Assembly: GCA_910583985.1 (NCBI GenBank)
Contig: CAJTYA010000007.1
Location: 62,001-126,000 of the forward strand
Direction: 5' to 3'
DNA length: 64,000 bases
DNA from: an uncultured Alistipes sp.
GTDB taxonomy: Bacteria; Bacteroidota; Bacteroidia; Bacteroidales; Rikenellaceae
The position numbers were made by a program, and so were the translations under genes. Positions within the stretch are counted from its first letter, which is position 1. Every line of letters starts with the position of its first letter. Below, one piece after another: positions 17,938-26,435 of the stretch. The notes beneath the pieces were generated by a model. It had not been told where the DNA came from, ran no database searches, and saw only the letters and a list, made by a program, of their open reading frames with translations.

Positions 17938-18707
17938 ATTCTTCCCGGCCCGTCCGACGGAGCCGCCTCGCACGGGGTACGGACGGACCGGGCGGGAAAC
18001 CGGGACCGGCCGTCCGTGCGTTCCGCTTCGCGGCATGCTTCCCGCGCGGCACGAGGCCCGACATCCGGTCCGCGGCCGGCCGCGGCATTCCGCTCCGCAG
18101 GGGCTCTTTGTCTCGCTCCGGACATCGCGGCTCGGCGACGGACGACGGTCGTGCGCCGTCGCAACGGGGAAAATGCAGAACCGGACCGCACGGAGGGAGA
18201 CGGCCGACGGCACCGGACGGCGGCGACCATGCTTGAAAAGTCCCTCCCGGCCTCCGAAAACGTCCTTTTCGGACTCGGAACACCGCCCGAAAAGAGGGCC
18301 CGACGGCTCCCGACGAAAAAATTTTTTATTTTTTTCTCGCCTCCCCGACCGGCGACGGCCGACGGTCCCCTACCCTTTCGTTCCGAGGAATTTACCGGGC
18401 GCCCTCGCTCCCGTGCCACACCGAAAAGAGGGCGGCGGCAGGAACTCCCGACCGAAAAAAACTATGGCCGGCGTCTCTTTCAACGATTTATCCCCTTTTC
18501 CGCAGCCTGTCCGAGCAACGGAGCGACAGCTTCCGACTCCGGAAACGGAGCGGCGTATCGCACTCGTATCGAGAAATTTCCTTCCGCAGAGGAGCGCACC
18601 TTTTCCGCCAAGCGGCTCCGAAGGCGACCGAATGCGGTCTCCGGGACAATGGAACAGCATTTGCACTCTTCCCGACCGACAATCACTCACTAAAACTTTT
18701 ATTTGTC
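17938..18707. other. long GC-rich intergenic region
   Basis: About 770 bases without a supportable gene. Frames on both strands are arginine/serine/proline-rich and mutually overlapping. The final 20 bases before the next gene turn AT-rich. No RNA gene or clear promoter consensus was seen. Confidence 0.4.
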
Positions 18708-19142
18708 ATGAAAAAGCTTTTCTTATTTCTCGCAGGCACGGCTATGGTAGCAGCCGTGAATGCCGCACCTCAGAAGGTGGATTTCGACAAATTGCCGAAA
18801 AATTCGCAGGAATTCATACAGAAGAATTTCCCTAAAGAAAAAGTGAAAACCGTCGAAATGGACCGCGAAGCGTCGTGGGACAAGTACACCGTATTCTTCA
18901 ACAGCGGCAGTCAGGTGTCGTTCGAAGGCGGTTCGGGCGATTGCTCGCAGATCATCATGGAAAACGGCTCCGTGCCGATGACCGCGATCCCGGCCAAAAT
19001 CAAGGCCTATGTCGCCGGCAACTACGCCAACCAGAAGATCGTGATGATCCAAACGACGGCCGACGGCTTCAAGGTGGGCCTTTCGGACAAGACGACCCTC
19101 GAATTCGACAAAGAGGGCGACTTCACGCAAGCGACGAAATAA
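18708..19142 (+). CDS. PepSY-like (DUF2874-type) secreted protein
   Basis: A 144-residue secreted protein: signal peptide at residues 1-20 (MKKLFLFLAGTAMVAAVNAA), then a PepSY-like fold of the DUF2874 type with the typical opening KVDFDKLPKNSQEFIQKNF, a central SQVSFEGG, and a second half-repeat (IPAKIKAYVAGNYANQKIVM) followed by GLSDKTTLEFDKEGDF. Such proteins are abundant in Bacteroidota and are thought to be periplasmic. Their function is unproven, though PepSY domains elsewhere inhibit peptidases or bind signalling kinases. It stands alone and is followed by a strong terminator. Confidence 0.85.
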   Translation: MKKLFLFLAGTAMVAAVNAAPQKVDFDKLPKNSQEFIQKNFPKEKVKTVEMDREASWDKYTVFFNSGSQVSFEGGSGDCSQIIMENGSVPMTAIPAKIKAYVAGNYANQKIVMIQTTADGFKVGLSDKTTLEFDKEGDFTQATK

Positions 19143-19161
19143 TTCGCCTCTATGCGCATTC

Positions 19162-19198
19162 GCAGGGAGCGGGCCCTATGCCCGTTCCCTGCTTTTTT
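19162..19198 (+). terminator. rho-independent terminator of the PepSY-like gene
   Basis: GCAGGGAGCGGGC (19162-19174) pairs with GCCCGTTCCCTGC (19180-19192) around a five-base loop, followed by six T. It lies 20 bases after the stop codon. Confidence 0.9.
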
Positions 19199-19771
19199 AT
19201 GCCCCGTCGTTTCCCCACCGCGAAAGCACGGCAGGCACGCACCGCAAACGGTTCGGCGCCCCCGCCTTTCTCCCGCCAACGCCTCCGCGGCAAAGGCTCT
19301 GACGCATCGGGGAACGACAAACCGCACACGGGGAGGCTCGGCGGCCGAAAATACACGCCCGCACCGCGGACCCGAAACCTGACGAAAACCCCTTCTGCCG
19401 CCGGGAAGCACAGTACGAGGAACGGATCGCCGCATCCTGACCCAACGCAACAAAGCCACACTCCGGTTTCGTCATGCGACGCTTCCCGGAGGGCACCTCC
19501 TGCGGACCGACCGTCCCGACCCGGACAAAAAGAGAGACGCATATCTATGGAAAAGGCACCTGCCCCATGCTCCGCCCCATTGTCGGCGGAAGCTCGCACA
19601 AGACAAACCGGCTCCCCGCAACCGTGCCTTTGCAGCGATGATACCGTCCGGCGATCTTCGGAAAGGGAAAGACGAATATCCGTAACCGCAAACCGGCGCA
19701 CTGTCGCCACCCGTGCGACGTTCCGCACGAAATCCCGAAAAGGTGCTGTCCTGTGACCGCCGCCCCACGAC
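19199..19771. other. GC-rich intergenic region
   Basis: Roughly 570 bases between two converging genes and their terminators. Open frames here are low-complexity and on both strands; none carries a recognisable domain. Confidence 0.4.
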
Positions 19772-19812
19772 AAAAAAAAGGGGAGCAGGATGCGAAATCC
19801 TGCCCCCCTTTT
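19772..19812 (-). terminator. terminator of the MscS-like gene
   Basis: On the minus strand, GGGGGGCAGGAT pairs with ATCCTGCTCCCC across a five-base loop and is followed by eight T (19779-19772). It lies about 80 bases after the stop. Confidence 0.85.
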
Positions 19813-19889
19813 CCTCGGTCCGCCGACCGGAAACGATGCGCTCCACGGCCCGGACGGCCCGATCCGTCCCGTCGAAGCGGCCGGACGGC

Positions 19890-20990
19890 TTACTTCGAGT
19901 CCGGCGCCGCATTCGCCCCGGACTTTTCGCCGGACGCGCCGTCGGCCCCGTCCTGCTGCATGAGAAGCGTCCGCGTGGGAAAGGCGAAGGCGAGACCGGC
20001 TTCGCGGAAAGAGGCGAGAATCGCCATGTTCATGTCCGACATGGCCTGCAAGACGTTTCCGCCCTTTTCGATATAGTAATAGAACGTTAGCATGAGCGCC
20101 GAATCCGTGTATTCCGAAAAATAGGCCGTAATGTCCGACGGATTGCGGGAAACGCCCTCCACTTTCGCGGGCAGGCCGCGGAGAATCTCCAACGCCTGCT
20201 CCATCCTGTCGACGCCCGTGTCGTAGGTCAACCCTAACTTGACGGATGCCCGGCGCATGGGTTCGGACGAAATGTTGACGATCGAGGAGTCCATGATCTT
20301 GTAATTGGGGTAACTGGTGATGCGCCGGTCGTAGCCCAGAATCTGCGTGCTGCGCATCCCCACGTCGACCACCGTTCCTTCGAGACCGTTCACATTGATC
20401 GTATCGCCGATGGCGAAAGGCTTGTCGGTGAAGATGGTGAACGCACCGAAGACGTTCTTGACCGTATCCTGAGCGGCCAGAGCGAAGGCGATACCGCCGA
20501 TGCCCAGTGTACCCAGCAGCGCATTGATGTCGACGCCCACGTTGCTGAGGGCCGTCACGATACCGATGATCCACACGACGACCAAGATCGTCCGCCGGAT
20601 CACCGGCAGCATCCGATAGGCACCGCCGCCGGAGGAGCGTCCCCAATAGTTTTGCAACAAACCGCTCAGCAGGCGGGCGAACACCCACGTAATATCGAGC
20701 ACGATGAGAATGCGGTACGCGTTATCGACCACCCGGACCACGCCGTCCGGATAGACCAACCGGTGCAAGGCGATCCAGATGCCCAGCAGAATGACGGCGA
20801 ACTTCAGCGGCGCTTCGAGCGCAGAATAAATCACGTCGTCCAAGCGGTTCTTCGTGCGACCGATGAACGGCCGCACGACCTTCTTGCCCAACAGGGACAA
20901 CAATTTGACGACGACGACCGCCGCCAGCACGATCAATATGGAAACGAGCCATGTCTGGAGGCTGTTTCCGAAAATTTCCCTTTCCAACAT
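19890..20990 (-). CDS. MscS-family mechanosensitive ion channel
   Basis: A 366-residue inner-membrane channel that opens under membrane tension to release solutes during osmotic downshock. Four hydrophobic segments lie in the first half (LVSILIVLAAVVVVKLLSLL, FAVILLGIWIALHRLVY, and so on). The pore helix is LGTLGIGGIAFALAAQDTVK near residue 190, followed by NVFGAFTIFTDKPFAIGDTI, the classic MscS signature leading into the beta domain. The C-terminus is a short disordered tail (GADGASGEKSGANAAPDSK). The start at 20990 (MLEREIFGN) is chosen because upstream in-frame residues are non-membrane, arginine-rich and unlike the family. Confidence 0.92.
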   Translation of the reverse strand: MLEREIFGNSLQTWLVSILIVLAAVVVVKLLSLLGKKVVRPFIGRTKNRLDDVIYSALEAPLKFAVILLGIWIALHRLVYPDGVVRVVDNAYRILIVLDITWVFARLLSGLLQNYWGRSSGGGAYRMLPVIRRTILVVVWIIGIVTALSNVGVDINALLGTLGIGGIAFALAAQDTVKNVFGAFTIFTDKPFAIGDTINVNGLEGTVVDVGMRSTQILGYDRRITSYPNYKIMDSSIVNISSEPMRRASVKLGLTYDTGVDRMEQALEILRGLPAKVEGVSRNPSDITAYFSEYTDSALMLTFYYYIEKGGNVLQAMSDMNMAILASFREAGLAFAFPTRTLLMQQDGADGASGEKSGANAAPDSK

Positions 20991-21389
20991 TGCGACTGTT
21001 TTTTGATTCGACAAAGACGAGCCCTCTCTCCGGCACCCGAAGGTCGTCCGGTTCCGCAGACGGATCGCATCGGGGAGAAGATCTCGTTTCTCCCCTCGGT
21101 TCGTTTGCAAATACCTTTCCACATCGGCGCTCCCGCCGGCCGGAGGAACGGAGCGCGGCCGAAAGCTCATCGGCAAGCCCGCCTCGATCAGCGGATTGAG
21201 GGAGGAAGAAAACGTCCGGGGAAAGCTCTTTTCCCCGCACTCCCCGCCCCGGAGAAACGGGAATATTTTTTGGCACACATTTTGAACTTGACGTAACCGA
21301 ACACGATGCTTCAATTTAATGCATTGATTGAAAACCGTTTATACCATAATAGCCATATAATATATTATCAATCATAAATCTCAGAAGCT
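20991..21389. other. divergent intergenic region upstream of the catalase gene
   Basis: About 400 bases between the divergent MscS and catalase genes. The half near the catalase is strongly AT-rich and includes a perfect 12-base palindrome. No TAnnTTTG match is seen on the plus strand, so the catalase may use another promoter class. Confidence 0.4.
21357..21368. promoter_or_regulatory. AT-rich palindrome upstream of the catalase operon
   Basis: ATAATATATTAT is a perfect inverted repeat ending 21 bases before the catalase ATG. Its AT-rich dyad character resembles operators of peroxide- or metal-sensing regulators (PerR/Fur-like), but the match to a named consensus is weak. Confidence 0.3.
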
Positions 21390-22343
21390 ATGTTTTACCA
21401 TTCCAAAGAACTCCAGTTCAACGCACGGGTCTCGAAACCCGACCCGCGTTTCGCACGGTTGATGCTCGAACAGTTCGGCGGCGGAAACGGCGAACTCAAG
21501 GCGGCCATGCAGTACTTCGTACAGGCTTTCGGTTGCCACAACCCCTATCCCGACAAATACGACATGCTGATGGATATCGCCACCGAAGAACTCGGCCACC
21601 TCGAAATCGTCGGTGCGACGATCCAGATGCTGCTGAGCGGCGTCAACGGTGAACTGAAAAATGCCGCCGAAAAGAGCGACATTTTCGCCAACGGTTTCTC
21701 GAAAGAGGATTTCATGCACCGCGCCTTTTCCGTCAATCCGCAATTCGGTGTCGTCACCGGCGGAGGTCCCTGCCTGACCGACAGCAACGGGGTGCCGTGG
21801 CAAGGCTCCTATGTCAACGCCGACGGCGACCTGACGGTCGACCTGCGGTCGAACATCGCCGCCGAATCGCGCGCCAAGATCGTCTACGAATACCTGATGC
21901 AATTCACCGACGATCCGGACGTGCTGGCGACGCTCAACTTCCTGATGACACGCGAAGTGGCCCACTTCCAACAGTTCGAACAGGCGCTCGAAACGATCCG
22001 CCCCAACTTCCCGCCGGGCGTGCTGCAAAGCGATCCGCGGTACAGCAACCTCTACTACAACAATTCCTGCGGCGAGGACGCGCGCGGACCGTGGAACGAA
22101 GGGCAAAGCTCCGGACTCGACGAACAATGGCAGTACATCGAAAATCCGAAGGAACACGTGACGGCCACGAAAGGACTGACCGAAATCGAGCCGCAGGGCA
22201 CCCCGCGCACGGAAGCCTCCGTCCGAAAGGCGGACGCCAAACTGAGCAAGCAGCGCAGCGGCGAAGTGAAAAGCGCCACGCCGGAGAGCGACCTGCAATG
22301 GTGCCGTTACGACAAAAAGAGCGCTTCGGCGAAGCGGAAATAA
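21390..22343 (+). CDS. manganese catalase
   Basis: A 317-residue non-haem catalase that disproportionates hydrogen peroxide with a dimanganese centre in a four-helix bundle. Ligand motifs are visible: Glu35 in GGNGELKAAMQYF, Glu67/His70 in TEELGHLEI, and the later ExxH pair in LMTREVAHFQQF near residue 187. The C-terminal 60 residues are polar and lysine-rich (KADAKLSKQRSGEVKSAT). It is the first gene of a stress-related run with DUF892, a lysine-rich small protein and a VIT-type metal transporter, consistent with peroxide and manganese/iron handling. The 34-base gap to the next gene suggests an operon. Confidence 0.92.
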   Translation: MFYHSKELQFNARVSKPDPRFARLMLEQFGGGNGELKAAMQYFVQAFGCHNPYPDKYDMLMDIATEELGHLEIVGATIQMLLSGVNGELKNAAEKSDIFANGFSKEDFMHRAFSVNPQFGVVTGGGPCLTDSNGVPWQGSYVNADGDLTVDLRSNIAAESRAKIVYEYLMQFTDDPDVLATLNFLMTREVAHFQQFEQALETIRPNFPPGVLQSDPRYSNLYYNNSCGEDARGPWNEGQSSGLDEQWQYIENPKEHVTATKGLTEIEPQGTPRTEASVRKADAKLSKQRSGEVKSATPESDLQWCRYDKKSASAKRK

Positions 22344-22377
22344 CCGAATCGGAATCAATCACCAAAAATTTTCAGCC

Positions 22378-22899
22378 ATGAACACCAAATCACCCGAAAA
22401 AACGAACGAAAACGTCTTCCGCTCCTTTTTCATCGACGAGCTCAAAGACGTCTACTGGGCGGAAAAACACCTGCACAAGGCGCTGCCGAAAATGCAGAAA
22501 GCCGCTACGGATAAAAAACTGGCCGCAGCCTTCGAACGCCACGCCCAAGAAACGGCCGGACAGATCGAAACGCTGGAGAAGGTCTTCGGCCTGCTGGGCG
22601 TCAAACCGCAAGCCAAGAAGTGCGACGCCATGGAGGGTCTTCTCAAAGAGGCGGACGGCATCATCGAGGACACCGAAAAAGATACCTATACCCGCGACGC
22701 GGGCCTGATACTGGCGGCCCAGAAAGCCGAACATTACGAAATAGCCACCTACGGGACCCTGCGGATCTTCGCCGGGCACCTCGAAGAAAAGCAAGTGCGC
22801 AAACTGCTCGAAAGCATTCTCTCCAACGAGAAACAGACCGACGAAAACCTCACCGTTCTGGCCGAAGCGCACATCAACGAAAAGGCGGCTCAAGAATAG
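22378..22899 (+). CDS. ferritin-like DUF892 (YciE/YciF-type) protein
   Basis: A 173-residue all-helical protein of the DUF892 ferritin-like family (YciE/YciF). Typical features are FIDELKDVYWAEKHLHKALP at about 19-38, the paired helices with FERHAQETAGQIETLEKVF, and AAQKAEHYEIATYGTLR near 120 with ExxH-type metal ligands. Relatives are induced by envelope, osmotic or oxidative stress and are found with manganese catalase, as here. It lies 34 bases after the catalase. Biochemical role not established; a dimetal centre is plausible. Confidence 0.9.
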   Translation: MNTKSPEKTNENVFRSFFIDELKDVYWAEKHLHKALPKMQKAATDKKLAAAFERHAQETAGQIETLEKVFGLLGVKPQAKKCDAMEGLLKEADGIIEDTEKDTYTRDAGLILAAQKAEHYEIATYGTLRIFAGHLEEKQVRKLLESILSNEKQTDENLTVLAEAHINEKAAQE

Positions 22900-22961
22900 A
22901 CGACGAACTATCCGGCCGTCGAAACGGCCACAATCATCATAACCAATAAATCAAATCAACC

Positions 22962-23102
22962 ATGAACACAAAAAACAATTCGGGCACGAAAGCTAAGAGC
23001 ACGAGTGCCTCGGCAGCCAAATCGACCGGCAAAACCAAAAGCGCAACCAAGAGCAGCACGGTGAAAGCCTCTGCCGCACCCAAGAAAACGACGAAGAAAT
23101 AG
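22962..23102 (+). CDS. small lysine/alanine/serine/threonine-rich basic protein
   Basis: A 46-residue protein (MNTKNNSGTKAKSTSASAAK ... SAAPKKTTKK) made almost only of Lys, Thr, Ser and Ala, resembling the tails of histone H1-like bacterial DNA-binding proteins. It begins 62 bases after the DUF892 gene in the same direction and is followed 20 bases later by a perfect terminator, so it reads as the third gene of the catalase operon. DNA binding or protection under stress is inferred from composition only. The codons are well formed with no internal stop, and the AAAATG context is normal for this genome. Confidence 0.65.
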   Translation: MNTKNNSGTKAKSTSASAAKSTGKTKSATKSSTVKASAAPKKTTKK

Positions 23103-23122
23103 TCGTCACCGAACGAGTGCTG

Positions 23123-23154
23123 TGCCGCACAACTCTTTGTGCGGCATTTTTTTT
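23123..23154 (+). terminator. strong terminator directly before the VIT gene
   Basis: TGCCGCACAA (23123-23132) pairs perfectly with TTGTGCGGCA (23137-23146) around CTCT, followed by eight T. It ends only nine bases before the next start codon, so it may act as an attenuator for that gene as well as ending the catalase operon. Confidence 0.9.
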
Positions 23155-23163
23155 CACGAACGC

Positions 23164-23865
23164 ATGAAGACGAAACACTATATCGGACGAGCGAACTGGC
23201 TGCGGGCGGCCGTGCTGGGCATCAACGACGGCATCCTCTCGACGACCAGTCTGATTATCGGGGTGGCGGCCGCCGGCAGCGACCGCGGGGCCCTGCTGAT
23301 CGCCGGACTGGCCGGACTGGTCGCCGGAGCGACCGCCATGGCCGCCGGCGAATTCGTCTCGGTCTGTTCGCAGCGCGACGTGGCGGAATCGGACGTGGAA
23401 AGACAACGCAAGGCGCTGGAGGAAACGCCCGACGAACCGCTCAACGAACTGGCGGAAATGTATCGCCGGAAAGGCCTGCCCGAACCGCTGGCCCGGCAGG
23501 TCTCCGAACTGCTCGCCCGCCGTCATGCCGCGGACGCGCTGGCCCGCGAAACGCTCGGCATCAACGAGCACGCCCGACCGAGTCCGATACAGGCGGCGCT
23601 GGCCTCGGCGGTCGCCTTCGTCATCGGCGCGCTCTTCCCGCTGGGGGTCGCCTGCGCGGTGCCAATGCGATATGCAGTGCCGGTGTTGTACGTCTTCGCC
23701 ATCGTCTTTCTGGCCGCCTCCGGCGCCTGCGCCGCCCGGTTGGGCGGATGCCCCGTCGGAAAAGCCGTCCTGAGAATCTGTTTCTGGGGAACCCTCTCAA
23801 TGCTTTTCACGGCACTGGTCGGCCATCTGGTGGAAAGTTACGGAATCGCAGGCGGTACGATATAG
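23164..23865 (+). CDS. VIT1/CCC1-family iron/manganese transporter
   Basis: A 233-residue membrane protein of the VIT1/CCC1 (nodulin-21-like) family, which moves Fe2+ or Mn2+ out of the cytoplasm. The family opening RANWLRAAVLGINDGILSTT is at about 9-28. AGLAGLVAGATAMAAGEFVS follows, then a cytosolic helical domain (DVERQRKALEETPDEPLNEL) and three further hydrophobic segments (SAVAFVIGALFPLGVACAVP, VLYVFAIVFLAASGACAA, FWGTLSMLFTALVGHLVESY). The start at 23164 is used because the family begins here; the preceding bases are a terminator. Its place behind the catalase operon fits control of metal-driven oxidative stress. Confidence 0.9.
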   Translation: MKTKHYIGRANWLRAAVLGINDGILSTTSLIIGVAAAGSDRGALLIAGLAGLVAGATAMAAGEFVSVCSQRDVAESDVERQRKALEETPDEPLNELAEMYRRKGLPEPLARQVSELLARRHAADALARETLGINEHARPSPIQAALASAVAFVIGALFPLGVACAVPMRYAVPVLYVFAIVFLAASGACAARLGGCPVGKAVLRICFWGTLSMLFTALVGHLVESYGIAGGTI

Positions 23866-23879
23866 ACCGTGCACTCGCC

Positions 23880-23921
23880 AAACGGCCGGGGAAAACGAAA
23901 GAACGCTTTCCCCGGCCGTTT
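23880..23921. terminator. bidirectional hairpin between converging genes
   Basis: AAACGGCCGGGGAAA (23880-23894) pairs perfectly with TTTCCCCGGCCGTTT (23907-23921). It lies between the VIT gene and a converging small membrane-protein gene. The T runs are short, so efficiency is uncertain. Confidence 0.65.
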
Positions 23922-23948
23922 CGCGTGCGCCTGCCCGAACGGGGCCGC

Positions 23949-24170
23949 TCAGGGACGCACCGGCTTGTCTCCGCGGCTCTCGGCAATGCGGCGGCCACGC
24001 GCCTTGCCGACCATGTAGATCGTCCAGCCGATGAGGAAAACGACAGCGAAGAATCCGAAAATCCATGCGAATACGGCTCCCAGCACCTTGATGCCGAAGA
24101 AAAGCAGGCAAAGCAGCAGCACCAGACCGATACCGCCGAGTACCATCAGAATGTTTTTAAACGTTTTCAT
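23949..24170 (-). CDS. small two-helix membrane protein
   Basis: A 73-residue protein with two hydrophobic helices (ILMVLGGIGLVLLLCLLFFG and AVFAWIFGFFAVVFLIGWTI) and a basic C-terminal tail (GKARGRRIAESRGDKPVRP). No domain recognised. The start at 24170 (MKTFKNILMV) is preferred because the upstream in-frame extension is low-complexity. It converges with the VIT gene and shares its hairpin. Function unknown. Confidence 0.6.
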   Translation of the reverse strand: MKTFKNILMVLGGIGLVLLLCLLFFGIKVLGAVFAWIFGFFAVVFLIGWTIYMVGKARGRRIAESRGDKPVRP

Positions 24171-24572
24171 AGCCTCGATATTTTTACGATTCCGACCGTC
24201 CCGCCTCCTTTCGCAGACGCCTGCGGGCGTCCCGCGGAACGGGCGGTCGTAGAGAGTTCCCGAACAAATCGTATTCCATTTTACGGATTTTCCGCCGCCG
24301 CAGGCCCTTCGTCCGCCGCACGGAGGCAGATCGCACGGCACAAACGGGTTACGTCCCGCACGCACGGCGCGAGAGCGGCCTCCACGAGCGCAGGAACGAA
24401 ACTAGCGCGGGAGGAAGGATGCGCGCGGAGCGATCTTTTGCACCGAAATTGCACCGCTCGCCTACGCGACAGGTTTCGGACAGGAGCCTCTGCGGGCGTA
24501 TGCGACGCTCACGGGGTGCCCGTCCCGAAGCCGACGAAGCGTAATTTTTCACCCTTTAAAATTTTTCAAACC
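24171..24572. other. intergenic region before the alpha-amylase gene
   Basis: About 400 bases. The last 35 are AT-rich and contain TAATTTTT near 24542, one mismatch from the -7 consensus. No gene is supported; the frame open upstream of the amylase is arginine-rich and not coding-like. Confidence 0.35.
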
Positions 24573-26021
24573 ATGGAAAACGGTGTCATGATGCAATATT
24601 TCGAATGGAACCTGCCCAACGAAGGAAAACTGTGGACACAACTCAAGGAGGACGCCGCCCATCTGCACGAGATCGGCGTGACGGCCGTGTGGATACCGCC
24701 CGCCTACAAAGCCGACGAACAGCAGGACGAGGGGTACGCCACCTACGACCTCTACGACCTGGGCGAGTTCGACCAGAAAGGAACCGTGCGCACCAAGTAC
24801 GGGACCAAGCAGGAACTCCGGGAAGCGATCGAGGCCCTGCACGCAAACGGCATCGAGGTCTATCTGGATGCCGTGATGAACCACAAGTGCGGCGGCGACT
24901 ACGACGAAAAATTCCCTGCCGTGGAAGTCGATCTCGACAACCGGAACCGGACCGTCGGCGAACCCCGCGAAATAGAAGCCGCCACGGGGTACGAATTCAA
25001 GGGCCGGGGCTCGAAATACTCGGATTTCAAATACCACTGGTACCATTTCTCCGGGATCAGCAAGCCCGAAAACCCGGACTCGGCCGAACATATTTTCCGA
25101 ATCCTCGGCGAAGGCAAGTCATGGAGCGAAGGCGTGGACGGCGAGAACGGCAATTACGACTATCTGCTGGGCAACGACCTCGATCTGGATCATCCCGAAG
25201 TGATCCAAGACCTGCTCCGCTGGGGCATGTGGGTAGCCGGAGAGCTGAACCTCGACGGCATGCGGCTCGACGCGATCAAACACATGAAAGACCTGTTCAT
25301 CAAACAATTCATCGAAACGGTCCGGGCCAGCCGCGGCAACGGTTTCTTCTTCGTGGGCGAATACTGGAACCAAGACTTCGACTCGCTGGAAAACTACCTC
25401 GACACGGTGGGCAAGGAGCTCCACCTGTTCGACGTGCCGCTGCACTTCAAGCTCTTCGAGGCGTCGCAGAAAGGACGCGACTACGACCTGACCGATCTGC
25501 CGAACGACACGCTGACGGTGCGTTATCCGCAGAATGCCGTGACGTTCGTCGACAACCACGACTCGCAGCACGGCAGTTCGCTCGAATCGCAGATCAAGGA
25601 CTGGTTCAAACCGCAGGCCTACGGCCTGATCCTGCTCATGGAGAAAGGCTATCCCTGCCTCTTCTACGGCGACTATTACGGAACCGGGGGCAAGGCGTCG
25701 CCGCACCGAGCGATTCTCGACATTCTGCTGGATGCGCGCCGGCGCTACGCCTACGGGGAACAGAACCTCTATTTCGACCATCCCAACACCGTGGGACTCG
25801 TCCGCCGGGGCGATGCCGAGCACCCCGGATCGGGTCTGGCCCTGCTGCTCTCGACGGGCGAGGACGGTTGCAAGGAGATGTTCGTGGGCGAAGAACGCAA
25901 GGGACGCCTCTGGCGCGAAATCACCGGCTGCACCGACGAAACGGTCACCGTCGGCGAGGACGGCAAGGCGATGTTCCGCGTCTGCGGCGGCAAGCTGGCC
26001 GTCTGGGTACAACAGGACTGA
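24573..26021 (+). CDS. cytoplasmic alpha-amylase (GH13_5-like)
   Basis: A 482-residue GH13 alpha-amylase of the intracellular subfamily 5 type, which cuts internal alpha-1,4 bonds of glycogen or maltodextrins. It starts directly with the family sequence MENGVMMQYFEWNLPNEG and lacks a signal peptide. Catalytic residues are the nucleophile Asp233 (GMRLDAIKH), acid/base Glu263 (FVGEYW) and Asp330 (FVDNHD). Region I is YLDAVMNH at about 97-104. A C-terminal beta-domain ends at 482. The ATG at 24573 is preferred over long upstream extensions because the protein begins at the conserved barrel start. Role: probably storage glycogen or imported glucan turnover. Confidence 0.93.
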   Translation: MENGVMMQYFEWNLPNEGKLWTQLKEDAAHLHEIGVTAVWIPPAYKADEQQDEGYATYDLYDLGEFDQKGTVRTKYGTKQELREAIEALHANGIEVYLDAVMNHKCGGDYDEKFPAVEVDLDNRNRTVGEPREIEAATGYEFKGRGSKYSDFKYHWYHFSGISKPENPDSAEHIFRILGEGKSWSEGVDGENGNYDYLLGNDLDLDHPEVIQDLLRWGMWVAGELNLDGMRLDAIKHMKDLFIKQFIETVRASRGNGFFFVGEYWNQDFDSLENYLDTVGKELHLFDVPLHFKLFEASQKGRDYDLTDLPNDTLTVRYPQNAVTFVDNHDSQHGSSLESQIKDWFKPQAYGLILLMEKGYPCLFYGDYYGTGGKASPHRAILDILLDARRRYAYGEQNLYFDHPNTVGLVRRGDAEHPGSGLALLLSTGEDGCKEMFVGEERKGRLWREITGCTDETVTVGEDGKAMFRVCGGKLAVWVQQD

Positions 26022-26435
26022 TCCGGCCCGGCCGAACGGCCTCCGGGCTGGCGACGACCTCCGGAGCCTCGGTAAAAAACGCCCGCCCCTCGTCGGATCG
26101 TTTACCGACGAGGGGCGAGGCATTTTTCGCTCCGGCCACGGCACGCTCCGGCCCCGACAGGTTCTTTTCCGGAGTCGGACCCGACACCGCGAACGGTCCG
26201 CGCTCGCGAGGCGCTCCGTCTTCGCTCCTCGAACGCAGGAGGTGCTCTCCCCTCCACCGGAAAGACACGCGGGCCGACGTTCGGGACTTTCCCCTCCGCA
26301 GCCTTCCGTATGCGATGAGGCCACCGGGATGCGCCGAGCGTCGCGCCACCGAACGATTTCGGACAGGAAACACGCCGATTTGTCACCGGATTTTTTTACC
26401 TTCGGGCTGTATTGACTCCTAAAACCTTACGAACG
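26022..26435. other. intergenic region after the alpha-amylase gene
   Basis: Holds the amylase terminator near its start and GC-rich sequence without a supportable gene. TACCTTCG at 26397-26404, one mismatch from the -7 consensus, lies 31 bases before the next ATG and may drive the nuclease gene. Confidence 0.4.
26084..26127 (+). terminator. terminator of the alpha-amylase gene
   Basis: CGCCCCTCGTCGG (26084-26096) pairs perfectly with CCGACGAGGGGCG (26105-26117), then AGGCATTTTT. It lies 62 bases after the stop. Confidence 0.8.

Noticed and set aside
18677..18691. CGACAATCACTCACT also occurs at 59899-59913
   Set aside because: A single 15-base match in 64 kb is close to chance expectation, and the contexts differ.
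23139..24572. Long open extension upstream of the alpha-amylase gene
   Set aside because: The upstream residues are arginine-rich and cover other genes in another frame; the conserved amylase start is at 24573.
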